Below are positions 7,428-14,911 of a stretch of DNA of 64,000 nt, piece by piece; position 1 is the stretch's first letter, and each line of letters opens with the position of its first letter. A program made the position numbers and the translations under genes. This stretch comes from Ensifer sp. WSM1721 (GTDB lineage: Bacteria; Pseudomonadota; Alphaproteobacteria; Rhizobiales; Rhizobiaceae): assembly GCF_000513895.2 (NCBI RefSeq), contig NZ_CP165782.1, positions 372,001 to 436,000 of the forward strand, read 5' to 3'. The notes beneath the pieces are model-generated. The model was given only the letters and a program-made list of their open reading frames with translations, ran no database searches and was not told the origin of the DNA.

Positions 7428-7522
7428 CGTTCGTCTCCGGGTTAGAGGAAGAACCTCCCGGCCGTGGCGGAGACTTTTCTGTGGGTTTCCGCACGCGTCA
7501 CAGGGAGGTGACGGCGGAAAAG

Positions 7523-7586
7523 GTTGCATAACTTGCAACTTTCGTCAACGATCAAAGTTGCAAGTTATGCAACTTCGATGTTGCAA
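7523..7586. promoter_or_regulatory. operator cluster OL (leftward early promoter)
   Basis: Two inverted copies of a 17-bp palindrome: GTTGCATAACTTGCAAC (7523-7539) and GTTGCAAGTTATGCAAC (7557-7573), centred 34 bp apart, plus a half-site GTTGCAA (7580-7586). The same element recurs at 9047-9063 beside the repressor gene. The spacing of about three helical turns suggests cooperative repressor binding. It lies upstream of the leftward operon. Confidence 0.75.
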
Positions 7587-7710
7587 GAAATGCTACCACT
7601 GGAGGGTTACGTTGACCAGCGGCAATGAGAAGGCGAGTGATTCTGCCCGCATCCTGGCGCGCCAGGCGGCAATGATTCTTTCTCAGATCGGTAGAAGTGT
7701 AACGAGCGCC

Positions 7711-7932
7711 TTAACGGCGGGTTTTCTTATCCAGCGATGTAATGAGCTGGTGAACGAACTCGTCGATGATGCTCTTGGCCTCGGCCGGCACGCTTTCGCG
7801 CGAGAAAGTCGATTCCAGGCGCGCGACGATCTCGGACGTCATGGTCCGGTGATTGCGCGCTGCGGCGTCCTCAATCCTGCTCTTGAGGTCTTCCGGTAAC
7901 CGCAAACGGAAATGGGGGTCTTGTCTCGCCAT
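7711..7932 (-). CDS. Arc-type ribbon-helix-helix DNA-binding protein
   Basis: A 73-residue protein with the Arc-family pattern FRLRLPEDLKSRIEDAAARN and MTSEIVARLE: a short beta strand followed by two helices. Such proteins are phage regulators (P22 Arc/Mnt type). ATG at 7932 is the natural start; upstream in-frame text shadows the divergent gene. A second ribbon-helix-helix gene starts at 8036 on the other strand and a tandem 11-bp repeat lies between them. Confidence 0.8.
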   Translation of the reverse strand: MARQDPHFRLRLPEDLKSRIEDAAARNHRTMTSEIVARLESTFSRESVPAEAKSIIDEFVHQLITSLDKKTRR

Positions 7933-7966
7933 GGCGGACAAATGACACAAATTATGATTGACGGAT

Positions 7967-8005
7967 ATGCCGCACGGATGCCACACCAATGCCACACCGA
8001 TGCCA
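7967..8005. repeat. tandem 11-bp repeat between divergent RHH genes (likely operator)
   Basis: The unit ATGCC(A/G)CAC.. starts at 7967, 7978, 7989 and (partial, ATGCCA) 8000, an exact 11-bp period, one per helical turn. It lies in the 103-bp gap between the divergent genes 7711-7932 and 8036-8224, both ribbon-helix-helix proteins. These proteins often bind direct repeats of this spacing, so it is likely their operator. Confidence 0.6.
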
Positions 8006-8035
8006 TGAAGGCACGGTGAAGCGCTGGAGGGTAAG

Positions 8036-8224
8036 ATGGGTGAGATAAGAAAAACGGTTCGTCTTCCGGTTGACGTGGCACAGTATCTGACCGAGCAGTC
8101 CAAGTGGAATTTCACCTCGATCAATGCGGAGGTGGTACGCTCCGTTAGGGAGAGAATGAGCGCCGAGGAAGCGGCGCGCGCCGATGCGGGAAGCGCACCG
8201 GCGTCAGGTGGTCAGAAGGAGTAA
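8036..8224 (+). CDS. small ribbon-helix-helix-like protein
   Basis: A 62-residue protein beginning MGEIRKTVRLPVDVAQYLTEQSKWNFTS, which fits an Arc/MetJ-type strand followed by INAEVVRSVRERMS helices. Strong Shine-Dalgarno GGAGGG upstream. The stop overlaps the next start (TAATG). Probably a regulator acting at the tandem repeat just upstream. Confidence 0.7.
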   Translation: MGEIRKTVRLPVDVAQYLTEQSKWNFTSINAEVVRSVRERMSAEEAARADAGSAPASGGQKE

Positions 8225-8583
8225 TGATGGCGCATGTGGAAAGGGCCGCTCAAGATGCGGAAGAAATCGAAGGCGGCTGTCCCGCTGCGGCGGCGCGAAT
8301 GACTGAGGATGATCCGATCTTAAAGGCGATCGTCGACTTTCGATCGGCGCTGGAGGATTACAATGCAAACGCCCCAAGCCAGGATAGCGGGGCGGAGATC
8401 TACGCGGAAAGGACCTACCGGCGTCCTCGTCGCGTGATCGTAAATTGGGAGACTGGCGCGCGCACCCGGAGAGGGGCCGTGGAGGCGCTGAAGCTCGCAA
8501 ACGACGCCGATCGGGATGGCGACTACGTTATTATCGGCCCAATGGTGAGGGCCGCTCTTTCCTATCTCGAAAACACCATCTGA
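8224..8583 (+). CDS. hypothetical phage protein
   Basis: A 119-residue acidic protein, coupled to the ribbon-helix-helix gene by a one-base overlap. The middle (TYRRPRRVIVNWETGARTRRG) is basic. No family recognised. It points towards the convergent repressor gene. Confidence 0.55.
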   Translation: MMAHVERAAQDAEEIEGGCPAAAARMTEDDPILKAIVDFRSALEDYNANAPSQDSGAEIYAERTYRRPRRVIVNWETGARTRRGAVEALKLANDADRDGDYVIIGPMVRAALSYLENTI

Positions 8584-8633
8584 GGTTTCACGCACGCCTG
8601 TTGCCATTCGAGGCCGCGGCGTGCGTCTCTCTT

Positions 8634-8978
8634 TCAGCCGCCCGTGCCGGTCTTGTCGTGCTCTCTGAAGAATATCCGGAGCATTTCGATGGCGCGCTCC
8701 TTCTGCTCTTCCGTCTTGTCGCGAAAGAACTTCGCCAGCCAGTCGTCATCCGGGTGGCGGAAAAGTCCGTGGACATCCGTGCCGAAGAGTGCGGCAAGCC
8801 TCTCCAAATACTCGGCCTTCGGCAGGGTGCCGTCGAACCATCGCGACACGAGGCTCTTGTCGACGCCGATCTCGCGGACGATGTCGGCCTGGCTCAAATT
8901 GCGCTTATCCGCCCACTCCGGAAGGTAGTGGATCCGGATCGGGCTTTTGCCGCCGTGTATCTCTTCGATGTTGCTCAT
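8634..8978 (-). CDS. XRE-family prophage repressor (CI-like, no peptidase domain)
   Basis: A 114-residue protein with a clear XRE helix-turn-helix: LPEWADKRNLSQADIVREIG, then VDKSLVSRWFDGTLPKAEYLERLAALFG. It lacks an S24 self-cleavage domain, so induction would need another route. The start at 8978 follows directly after an operator half-site (8979-8986), so autoregulation is likely. It is divergent from the Cro-like gene at 9075, which is the classic lysogeny-switch arrangement. Confidence 0.85.
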   Translation of the reverse strand: MSNIEEIHGGKSPIRIHYLPEWADKRNLSQADIVREIGVDKSLVSRWFDGTLPKAEYLERLAALFGTDVHGLFRHPDDDWLAKFFRDKTEEQKERAIEMLRIFFREHDKTGTGG

Positions 8979-9063
8979 GTTGCAACTATAAACAATCCGT
9001 GAGGACATATCGTTAGCTCCTCGTGCAACTGGATGGCTTGAAAAAGGTTGCAACTTATGCAAC
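8979..9063. promoter_or_regulatory. operator/promoter region OR between repressor and Cro-like genes
   Basis: It holds GTTGCAAC at 8979-8986, GTGCAAC at 9023-9029 and the full palindrome-like GTTGCAACTTATGCAAC at 9047-9063. The last differs by one base from the OL copy at 7557-7573. The 96-bp divergent gap must contain both the repressor and cro promoters. Confidence 0.75.
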
Positions 9064-9074
9064 TACTCTGCGCC

Positions 9075-9317
9075 ATGGAAACGAAGCAGGCAATCACCCC
9101 CGCCATAGCTCTTTATCGTGAGCAGCGCGACCGGATGTCCCTTGCGGACTTCGGCAAGCTCTTCACGCCGCCCGTCGACAAGTCGACTGTTTCGCGCTGG
9201 GAGCGCGGGCAGATCTCGCCGAAGAGAGCGGTCATGGTCGAGAAGGTGACGGGTATTCCGCGCCAGGCTCTGCTTCCCGAAGTGTTCGGTCCTCTCCTTA
9301 CGGAGGCGGCCGAGTGA
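9075..9317 (+). CDS. Cro/YdaS-like transcriptional regulator
   Basis: An 80-residue helix-turn-helix protein: SLADFGKLFTPPVDKSTVSRWERGQISPKRAVMVEKVTGIPRQ. This matches the YdaS/Cro pattern in which a short N-terminal region is followed by an XRE-type helix-turn-helix. ATG at 9075 (METKQAI) is preferred because an upstream in-frame ATG at 9048 would place the operator inside the coding sequence. First gene of the rightward early transcript and likely antagonist of the minus-strand repressor. Confidence 0.8.
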   Translation: METKQAITPAIALYREQRDRMSLADFGKLFTPPVDKSTVSRWERGQISPKRAVMVEKVTGIPRQALLPEVFGPLLTEAAE

Positions 9318-9375
9318 TGATGTTCCCTGAGCAAGGCACCGGTCTCCTCCTCCCAACTGGCGACCTTGCCACCTG

Positions 9376-9418
9376 GCAGGGACGCGCTCGCACCGGGCGC
9401 GTCCCTGCCTTTTCTCTT
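9376..9418 (+). terminator. rho-independent terminator after the Cro-like gene
   Basis: A perfect 12-bp stem (GCAGGGACGCGC, 9376-9387, with GCGCGTCCCTGC, 9397-9408), a nine-base loop and a T-rich tail (CTTTTCTCTT). It lies 59 bp after the Cro-like stop. It would make expression of the genes from 9546 onward depend on read-through or a separate promoter. Confidence 0.8.
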
Positions 9419-9545
9419 CTGTCTGCGTATGCATGCGGGCCTCCTGAACTGATGGGCTGACCCTACGCGCGGGGCTCTCGCGCTTCACTGAATCCTTTGT
9501 CGGTTTTCTTTCATTGATCTCCACGGCTTTTCCGGGGGTGTTTTC

Positions 9546-10010
9546 GTGCGCACTATTCTTGATGCAGACGTGCTGGCGCTGAAGGGCGCGACCGAAGCGA
9601 GTTTTGTTCTCGGCAAGGGTCTCACGTCATTTGCCAACTTCACCCGCGTGGGTGTCTCGACGCTCTCGAAGTACGCATCGGGAAGCGAAGAATTTCGCGA
9701 CAACGTGATCCCCGTCGATATCGCCGTTGAGGCCGACCGGCGCGCGGGCTCTCCCATCATCATCGGAGAGGCTGCGCGGCAGCTCGGTTACGGGCTATCG
9801 CCGCTCGTCGGCCAGGCCGAAGGTCGGCCGGTGACCGAGGCGGCGGCCCTCAGGGTGCTGCACGAGGCCAACGATGTCTCCCGCGCCATCGTCGAGGCGA
9901 TCGCCGACGGCAAGGTCGACGCGCTCGACCGGAAGAAGATCGCACAGGAGACGCGCGAGGCAATTCGCGCGCTGCAGGAAGTGCTCGCCGGGCTGGAGGG
10001 CGCGGAGTGA
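9546..10010 (+). CDS. putative phage regulator (CII-like?)
   Basis: A 154-residue protein with a GTG start. The N-terminal half (KGLTSFANFTRVGVSTLSKYASG) resembles a degenerate helix-turn-helix, followed by VDIAVEADRRAGSPII, a pattern seen in phage CII-type regulators. The C-terminal half is helical. It lies after a terminator at the head of the replication operon, a place where lambdoid phages encode CII. The assignment is tentative. Confidence 0.5.
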   Translation: MRTILDADVLALKGATEASFVLGKGLTSFANFTRVGVSTLSKYASGSEEFRDNVIPVDIAVEADRRAGSPIIIGEAARQLGYGLSPLVGQAEGRPVTEAAALRVLHEANDVSRAIVEAIADGKVDALDRKKIAQETREAIRALQEVLAGLEGAE

Positions 10011-10159
10011 GCACGCTTTCCCGACAGGTCCTCGTCGAGCGAGTGCTGATGCTCTGGTTTCAGGAACGTCGCGACACGCACTCGATCGCCGCTGAAGTCG
10101 GCATCGACGAAGACGAGGTCTGCAAGATCATCGAACAATCGGAAGGAAGAAGGCCGTGA
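10007..10159 (+). CDS. small HTH-like protein (50 aa)
   Basis: A 50-codon frame starting GTG within the stop of the previous gene (GTGA) and itself ending in the GTGA that starts the next gene. The text TLSRQVLVERVLMLWFQERR then THSIAAEVGIDEDEVCKIIEQ looks like a small helix-turn-helix. The double coupling makes it likely to be real. Confidence 0.6.
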   Translation: MSTLSRQVLVERVLMLWFQERRDTHSIAAEVGIDEDEVCKIIEQSEGRRP

Positions 10160-10965
10160 GGGCAGTCCAGGCATTGCAGTTTCCTGACGTGCAGCCAGCC
10201 GAGATCGTCTCGGCGCCGCCGGAGGTGCGGATGGTTCCGCCGTCCGAGCTTTGGGTGGATGAGTCTTACCAGCGCGGTCTCTCCGACCGATCGATGCGCC
10301 TGATACGCAAGATCGTCAGCGAATGGGACTGGACGGCATTCAAGCCGCCCGTGGTCGTCGAGGTCGATGGCAAGCTGCAAGTGATCGACGGGCAACACAC
10401 GGCGATCGGCGCCGTTACGCATGGCGCGATCGAGCAGCTTCCCGTGCTCGTCGTCAAGGCAGACCGGCAGGAGCTGCGCGCCAACGCCTTCGTGCGGCAC
10501 AACCGCGATCGCATTCAGGTCACGCCGACGCAACTGCATACGGCGATGGTGGCGGCCGGCGACGAGGATGCGCTGACGATCGCGCAGGTTTGCGAGCGGG
10601 CAGGCGCCACGATCTTGAAGAACGCGCCTCCGTTAGCGCGATTCAAGGCAGGCGAGACGATGGCGATCAGCACGATCGCCGCGCTCGTTAACCGCCGCCA
10701 TGCGGCTGGCGCGCGCAAGGTGCTCGAAGTCTGCGTCAAAGGGGGGGCAGCCCCGGTATCCGCCGCCATGATCAGGGCCGTCGAGCACCTGCTCTTCGCC
10801 AAGGAATACGCCGGAGAAATAGAGCCGGAGCGCATTTCGCTGCTGATCTCCTCGCGGCTTTCAACTCTGGAAACGGAAGCGCAACGCTTCGCCACGGAGC
10901 GAAAAATGCCTCTCTGGCGGGCGCTCGCCTCGGTGATCTACATGAACCGGCGAAAGGCGCGCTGA
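10156..10965 (+). CDS. ParB-like nuclease/partition domain protein
   Basis: A 269-residue protein with a ParB-type N-terminal domain: VPPSELWVDESYQRGLS, KPPVVVEVDGKLQVIDGQHTAIGAV (box II GQHT, the variant of the GxHR motif) and a helical central part. The domain binds nucleotide in ParB/Srx proteins. Without a ParA gene nearby a partition role is unlikely; phage members of this family more often act in replication or DNA modification. GTG start coupled to the previous gene. Confidence 0.7.
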   Translation: MRAVQALQFPDVQPAEIVSAPPEVRMVPPSELWVDESYQRGLSDRSMRLIRKIVSEWDWTAFKPPVVVEVDGKLQVIDGQHTAIGAVTHGAIEQLPVLVVKADRQELRANAFVRHNRDRIQVTPTQLHTAMVAAGDEDALTIAQVCERAGATILKNAPPLARFKAGETMAISTIAALVNRRHAAGARKVLEVCVKGGAAPVSAAMIRAVEHLLFAKEYAGEIEPERISLLISSRLSTLETEAQRFATERKMPLWRALASVIYMNRRKAR

Positions 10966-11324
10966 TGGACAGGATCATCATGGACCTGCAGCGCGAAGTC
11001 GCCATTCTGCGTGAGCGTGTTCGCCAGCTGGAAGAGGTGCTGGCGCCGAGCACTGTCCCGATCCCGCTCGAATTCAGGCTGACGAGCAGCGAGGCTCGCG
11101 TGTTCGCGCATCTCGCCAGCCGCGACATTGCGACCAAGCAGTCCGTCATGCTCGCGCTCTACAGCGATCGGCATGACGTCGAGCCGGAGCCCAAGATCGT
11201 CGATGTCTTCGTCTGCAAGATGCGGAAGAAGCTGGCGCGCTACGGCGTCACGATCGAGACCGTGTGGGGGCAGGGCTACCGACTGCTGAACCGGCACGAG
11301 TACTGCACGGGGAGGGCGGCGTGA
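10965..11324 (+). CDS. receiverless PhoB-type winged-helix protein
   Basis: A 119-residue protein with an N-terminal coiled coil (DLQREVAILRERVRQLEEVL). A PhoB/OmpR-type winged helix follows: FRLTSSEARVFAHLASRD, then PKIVDVFVCKMRKKLARYGV and the wing VWGQGYRLL. The receiver domain is absent, so activity cannot depend on phosphorylation; the coiled coil may drive dimerisation. The DNA-binding part resembles CtrA-class regulators of alphaproteobacteria. Confidence 0.75.
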   Translation: MDRIIMDLQREVAILRERVRQLEEVLAPSTVPIPLEFRLTSSEARVFAHLASRDIATKQSVMLALYSDRHDVEPEPKIVDVFVCKMRKKLARYGVTIETVWGQGYRLLNRHEYCTGRAA

Positions 11325-11524
11325 TGCTCGACGGCCGCACAACCACCCAATCCCGCATCCTGGCGGAGATCGAGGCTCATGGCAGCTACCGTTGCCGGAA
11401 ACCGAGCGAGCTGACGGCGGCGCGCCATCTGAACGCCAAGGGGCTGATCCGCCGCGACCGGAAGGACGGGTATCTCTGGCATCATCCGGCGAGGCTCGCT
11501 GCAGCTGAAGGTGGGGTGAGATGA
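11324..11524 (+). CDS. small hypothetical protein, winged-helix-like
   Basis: A 66-residue protein, [20 protein letters not shown] onward, with [27 protein letters not shown] resembling a helix plus wing. One-base overlap with the upstream stop and four with the next gene. Function unknown, possibly DNA-binding. Confidence 0.55.
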   Translation: MLDGRTTTQSRILAEIEAHGSYRCRKPSELTAARHLNAKGLIRRDRKDGYLWHHPARLAAAEGGVR

Positions 11525-11883
11525 GCGAATTCGACCCCATGGCGGTGCGCGGCAAAGCGGCAGCCGCCGACGACGATACGCCGCCGCCTTCCTCCTCTGC
11601 GACCGGTCGGCCCGGGCACCAAGTTTCCTCCAACCAGGTGGCGCGCGACCAGCTGCGCGCCTTCGTCGAGCGCGTCGAGCGGCTGGAGGAGGAGAAGAAG
11701 CAGGTCGCCGACGACATCAAGCTTGTCTACGGCGAGGCGAAGGCCATGGGCTTCGATTCCAAGGCGCTGCGCGCGATCGTCCGCATCCGCAAGAAAGACT
11801 TCAGCGAGTTCGAGAACGAACAGGCGGTGCTCGACTCCTATCTGGCGGCCCTCGGCATGATCCCGGGAGGCTTCGATGAGTGA
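11521..11883 (+). CDS. DUF2312 (GapR-family) nucleoid-associated protein
   Basis: A 120-residue protein whose C-terminal 80 residues carry the DUF2312 signature: [40 protein letters not shown] and [13 protein letters not shown]. Chromosomal GapR binds overtwisted AT-rich DNA ahead of replication forks in alphaproteobacteria. The phage copy has an extra 40-residue low-complexity N-terminus. It sits in the replication operon, so a role on replicating phage DNA is plausible but inferred. Confidence 0.85.
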   Translation: MSEFDPMAVRGKAAAADDDTPPPSSSATGRPGHQVSSNQVARDQLRAFVERVERLEEEKKQVADDIKLVYGEAKAMGFDSKALRAIVRIRKKDFSEFENEQAVLDSYLAALGMIPGGFDE

Positions 11884-14410
11884 GTCTGAATTCTCAGCAA
11901 AGATCGGCAACAATGATTTGCCGGTGGCGTTGCGGATCAGCCAGATCCACGTCGGGCACCGGCTTCGCGTTGTCGATCAGGCTAAGGTTGACGCTCTCAA
12001 GGCTTCGATCGAGGAACTTGGCCTGCGCACGCCGATCTCCGTCGTCGGGTCCACGCTCGCGGCCAGCACGCCCTTGCAGATGGTGACGCTCGCCGCCGGC
12101 GCGCACCGTCTCGAGGCGATGAAGCAGCTCGGCCGCGAACATATCGCTGCGATCATCCGCAACGAGGACGATCTCGACGCCGAGCTTTGGGAGATCGACG
12201 AGAACCTTTGCCGCGCGGAACTGACGCCGGCGGACCGGGCGCTCTTCGTGTTTCGCAGGAAAGAAATCTACCTGCTCAAGCATCCGGACACGGCGCACGG
12301 GGCAGTCGGCAACGGACGCGAGAAGAGTCGCCAAGTTGGCGACTCTACCGACGAGCCAAAGCGCTTCACTGCGGCGACGGCAGAGGCGACCGGGCAATCC
12401 GAGCGGGCCATCCAGCGCGACGCCGAGCGCGGCGAGAAGATCTCCGCGAAGGCGCTGCGCATGCTCCGCGGCACGCGCCATGACAAGGGCGTCGTGCTCG
12501 ACCGGCTGAAAAGCCTTCGCGACGAAGAGCAGGAAGTCTATGTCCGGGCGCTGTTCGAGGCGGACAAGGCCAAGGAAGCGGAAGCGCACGAGATCCGCTC
12601 GGACAAGATGGCGACGAAGCGAGCCGTCCGCATCGGCATCATCAACGCGATCGCCGAGCACGGCCAGCGGGTGGCCGGCGAAATGCCGCGCGCCGCCTAT
12701 GCCGTCGGCTATGCCGATCCGCCGTGGGAGCAGGAAGCCTGGAGCGACGAGACCGGGCAGGACAAGGGCCTGATGTACCCGCCGATGCCGCTCGAGGAAA
12801 TCAAGGCGCTTTGTGCCGGCGAGAAAAGCCCGTTCACGCGCGACGCGATCCTCTTCCTGTGGGTGACGACGAACCGTCTCGACGACGGGATCTCGGTTCT
12901 GAAATCCTGGGGCTTCGAGTTTGTCTCGGCGATCACCTGGGACAAGCAGCATATCGGCATGGGGCGCTGGGTGCGCGACCGCACCGAGCACCTGCTGATC
13001 GGCAAGCGCGGCGACTTTCCCGGCCTCATCATGGGCACGCAGCCGGAAAGCCTCTACTCAGAGGCCAAGGGCGGGCATAGCCGCAAGCCGGTGTGGTTTG
13101 CCGAGCAGATCGACCGGCTGTTTCCGGAGATGCGGAAGCTGGAGCTTTTCCAGCGGCGGGAAAGCCTCGGCGAGGGCGATATCCGGCTGAACGGGCTTTG
13201 GGATTTCTGGGGGTTCGAGGCTGGCGGTGACGATGCGGAGCCATCTGCAGAGGCGCCTGTAGAGCAACCTGCAGAGCCGGCCGCGGTTGCGCAAGGTGGT
13301 GATCCATTGGCAGAGGCCATTATTGCGGCCGGGCTCGCGCCAAGCGCCTATATTCTGAACCTCAATCGAGGTTTGACGAACCCTGCGACCCTCGACCTTC
13401 CGTCGAGACTGTTTCGATTCCCTGTCGAGTTCATGGCTGCCGATCGAAGCGGCGGCGAAAGCCGCCTTCTGCTGCGTCATCCTCTGCTTTGGCAGATTCT
13501 TCAGGTTTCCGATTTTCTTGCCGAGATCGAACAGAAAATCGGCGTTCGGCCGACATGGGAGCCGCTCGACGAGTTCGGTCGCGACTTCGGAGAGCAGTGG
13601 CGGTGGTACCACTCCGTCGACCTTTGCAACGACCAGCACTGGCAAGGATTGCTCAAGACCCAGCGATTTACCGACCGCGACAAGATTTTTACCGCCGTGC
13701 AACTCGGGCTCGAAAGCAAAAGTTTGTCGGTGAAGAACGCGCGATCGGTGATGGCGGAACTGGAGAGCATCGAGCCTGCAAGATCTGCAAGCGTCGAGCT
13801 GATGCTCGGCAACGTGCTGATGCCCTACCGACACGACAAGGGCAAGCTCATCTCGCCGAACATATCGGAGCGTAATGAAATCGGCGCGTGGCTCGTCATC
13901 CACGGGCTTGAAGATGGTTTCTTCAATTACGCCGGTAGTTACCTGTCGGTGACGGCCGATGGCATGGCGCGTCGCGAAAAAGTGGAGAATGTTCCCGCGC
14001 CTACGACGGAAGAGTCGGCGCCGCAGGCGGAGCCGGCATCGAAGCTGCCGCCCGGACCCGGCAAGAAGGCGCCTGTGGAGTTCCATGTCGGCGGCATGCG
14101 CAAGGGCAGCTTCGCGCGCTTCGCCGTGCATCTGAACGATGACGGCACGCACTCGATCTCGGCCGCCTACGACATCAAGGACTATGCCGGCGGCACGAGC
14201 GAGCGGATCGGCAATCTCTCGACATTTGCCGGGGCGTTGCGGATGGGACTTGCCGAGCTGGCCGGGCGCCTGCGGCCGATCCTGAAGGACGAGTCGGCGG
14301 CCTGCACATCGGCGCACCGGGCGTGCGCGCGGGCCGGGCTAAAATGGATCGAGGCGCGCTTCGAGGAATGGGGCCTTGGCGCCGTCGCCCCGGAAAGCGA
14401 GGCGGCATGA
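11876..14410 (+). CDS. ParB domain - MT-A70 methyltransferase fusion with long C-terminal extension
   Basis: An 844-residue protein. Residues about 20-110 are a ParB-like domain ([39 protein letters not shown]). Residues about 120-260 are helical and follow the usual post-ParB region. Residues about 275-450 are an MT-A70 adenine methyltransferase with YADPPW at 279-284 and [13 protein letters not shown]. The last about 390 residues have no recognised catalytic motif, with a Pro/Glu-rich linker near 460 and again near 690. It probably makes N6-methyladenine in DNA, with the ParB domain giving target or partner choice. The start overlaps the DUF2312 gene by eight bases. Confidence 0.8.
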   Translation: MSESEFSAKIGNNDLPVALRISQIHVGHRLRVVDQAKVDALKASIEELGLRTPISVVGSTLAASTPLQMVTLAAGAHRLEAMKQLGREHIAAIIRNEDDLDAELWEIDENLCRAELTPADRALFVFRRKEIYLLKHPDTAHGAVGNGREKSRQVGDSTDEPKRFTAATAEATGQSERAIQRDAERGEKISAKALRMLRGTRHDKGVVLDRLKSLRDEEQEVYVRALFEADKAKEAEAHEIRSDKMATKRAVRIGIINAIAEHGQRVAGEMPRAAYAVGYADPPWEQEAWSDETGQDKGLMYPPMPLEEIKALCAGEKSPFTRDAILFLWVTTNRLDDGISVLKSWGFEFVSAITWDKQHIGMGRWVRDRTEHLLIGKRGDFPGLIMGTQPESLYSEAKGGHSRKPVWFAEQIDRLFPEMRKLELFQRRESLGEGDIRLNGLWDFWGFEAGGDDAEPSAEAPVEQPAEPAAVAQGGDPLAEAIIAAGLAPSAYILNLNRGLTNPATLDLPSRLFRFPVEFMAADRSGGESRLLLRHPLLWQILQVSDFLAEIEQKIGVRPTWEPLDEFGRDFGEQWRWYHSVDLCNDQHWQGLLKTQRFTDRDKIFTAVQLGLESKSLSVKNARSVMAELESIEPARSASVELMLGNVLMPYRHDKGKLISPNISERNEIGAWLVIHGLEDGFFNYAGSYLSVTADGMARREKVENVPAPTTEESAPQAEPASKLPPGPGKKAPVEFHVGGMRKGSFARFAVHLNDDGTHSISAAYDIKDYAGGTSERIGNLSTFAGALRMGLAELAGRLRPILKDESAACTSAHRACARAGLKWIEARFEEWGLGAVAPESEAA

Positions 14411-14721
14411 CGGCGATGCTTCCGATCATCGAAGAGCTGGCCGACGCGCCGGACCATGCGGCGCGGGGGCGGTGGCTGCTCGAAACGCCGCTGACTGTTC
14501 TGATCCGCGATCAGGTGGCGATTACCCGGCTGCTCTCCGCGGCCGGTTTTCATGAAGGCCTTGCCTATCTCGCAGCCGAGATCGCGGCGCTCTCGGCGGT
14601 GCGCGGGCCTGATGGTTTGGCTGCTTTCACAGTTCGAATGATGCGGGAGCATGCCCGCATCGGAATTCAGGTCATTGCGCGCGGGGGCGCGGGAGAGGGG
14701 CAACATGCTGCAATTGGCTGA
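14407..14721 (+). CDS. hypothetical phage protein
   Basis: A 104-residue protein, [17 protein letters not shown] onward, mostly helical and Ala-rich. The start overlaps the stop of the methyltransferase gene (ATGA). It may assist replication but nothing specific can be read from it. Confidence 0.6.
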   Translation: MTAMLPIIEELADAPDHAARGRWLLETPLTVLIRDQVAITRLLSAAGFHEGLAYLAAEIAALSAVRGPDGLAAFTVRMMREHARIGIQVIARGGAGEGQHAAIG

Positions 14722-14911
14722 CAGGCGCCGGTCGCGCTCGGCCGCGGTGATGAGCGGCAAGATGGATGAGCGGCAGGCGATCGCCGCCCTCATCCTATGG
14801 AAATCCGGTCACTTCGACACGCTCGACATTGCTGATGTGCTCGGCTGCGGCGAGGACGCCGTATGCCGCACGCTGCAGGCGGCGCGGCATGTGGAAAGGG
14901 GGAAGGCGTGA
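14705..14911 (+). CDS. small HTH-like phage protein
   Basis: A 68-residue protein. ALILWKSGHFDTLDIADVLGCGEDAVCRTLQAARHVE resembles a sigma-70 region 4 type helix-turn-helix. It overlaps the previous gene by 17 bp and the next by four (GTGA). Confidence 0.6.
   Translation: MLQLADRRRSRSAAVMSGKMDERQAIAALILWKSGHFDTLDIADVLGCGEDAVCRTLQAARHVERGKA

Noticed and set aside
7612..7899. Possible gene from TTG 7612 with GGAGGG five bases upstream, right after the OL operators
   Set aside because: The ribosome site is good and the first 30 codons look protein-like, but two thirds of the frame is antisense to the Arc-type gene. Could be a short leader peptide or decayed gene; not called.
9317..9460. 47-codon frame following the Cro-like gene (TGATG overlap)
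   Set aside because: It contains the perfect terminator hairpin at 9376-9408 and its product has no coding character.
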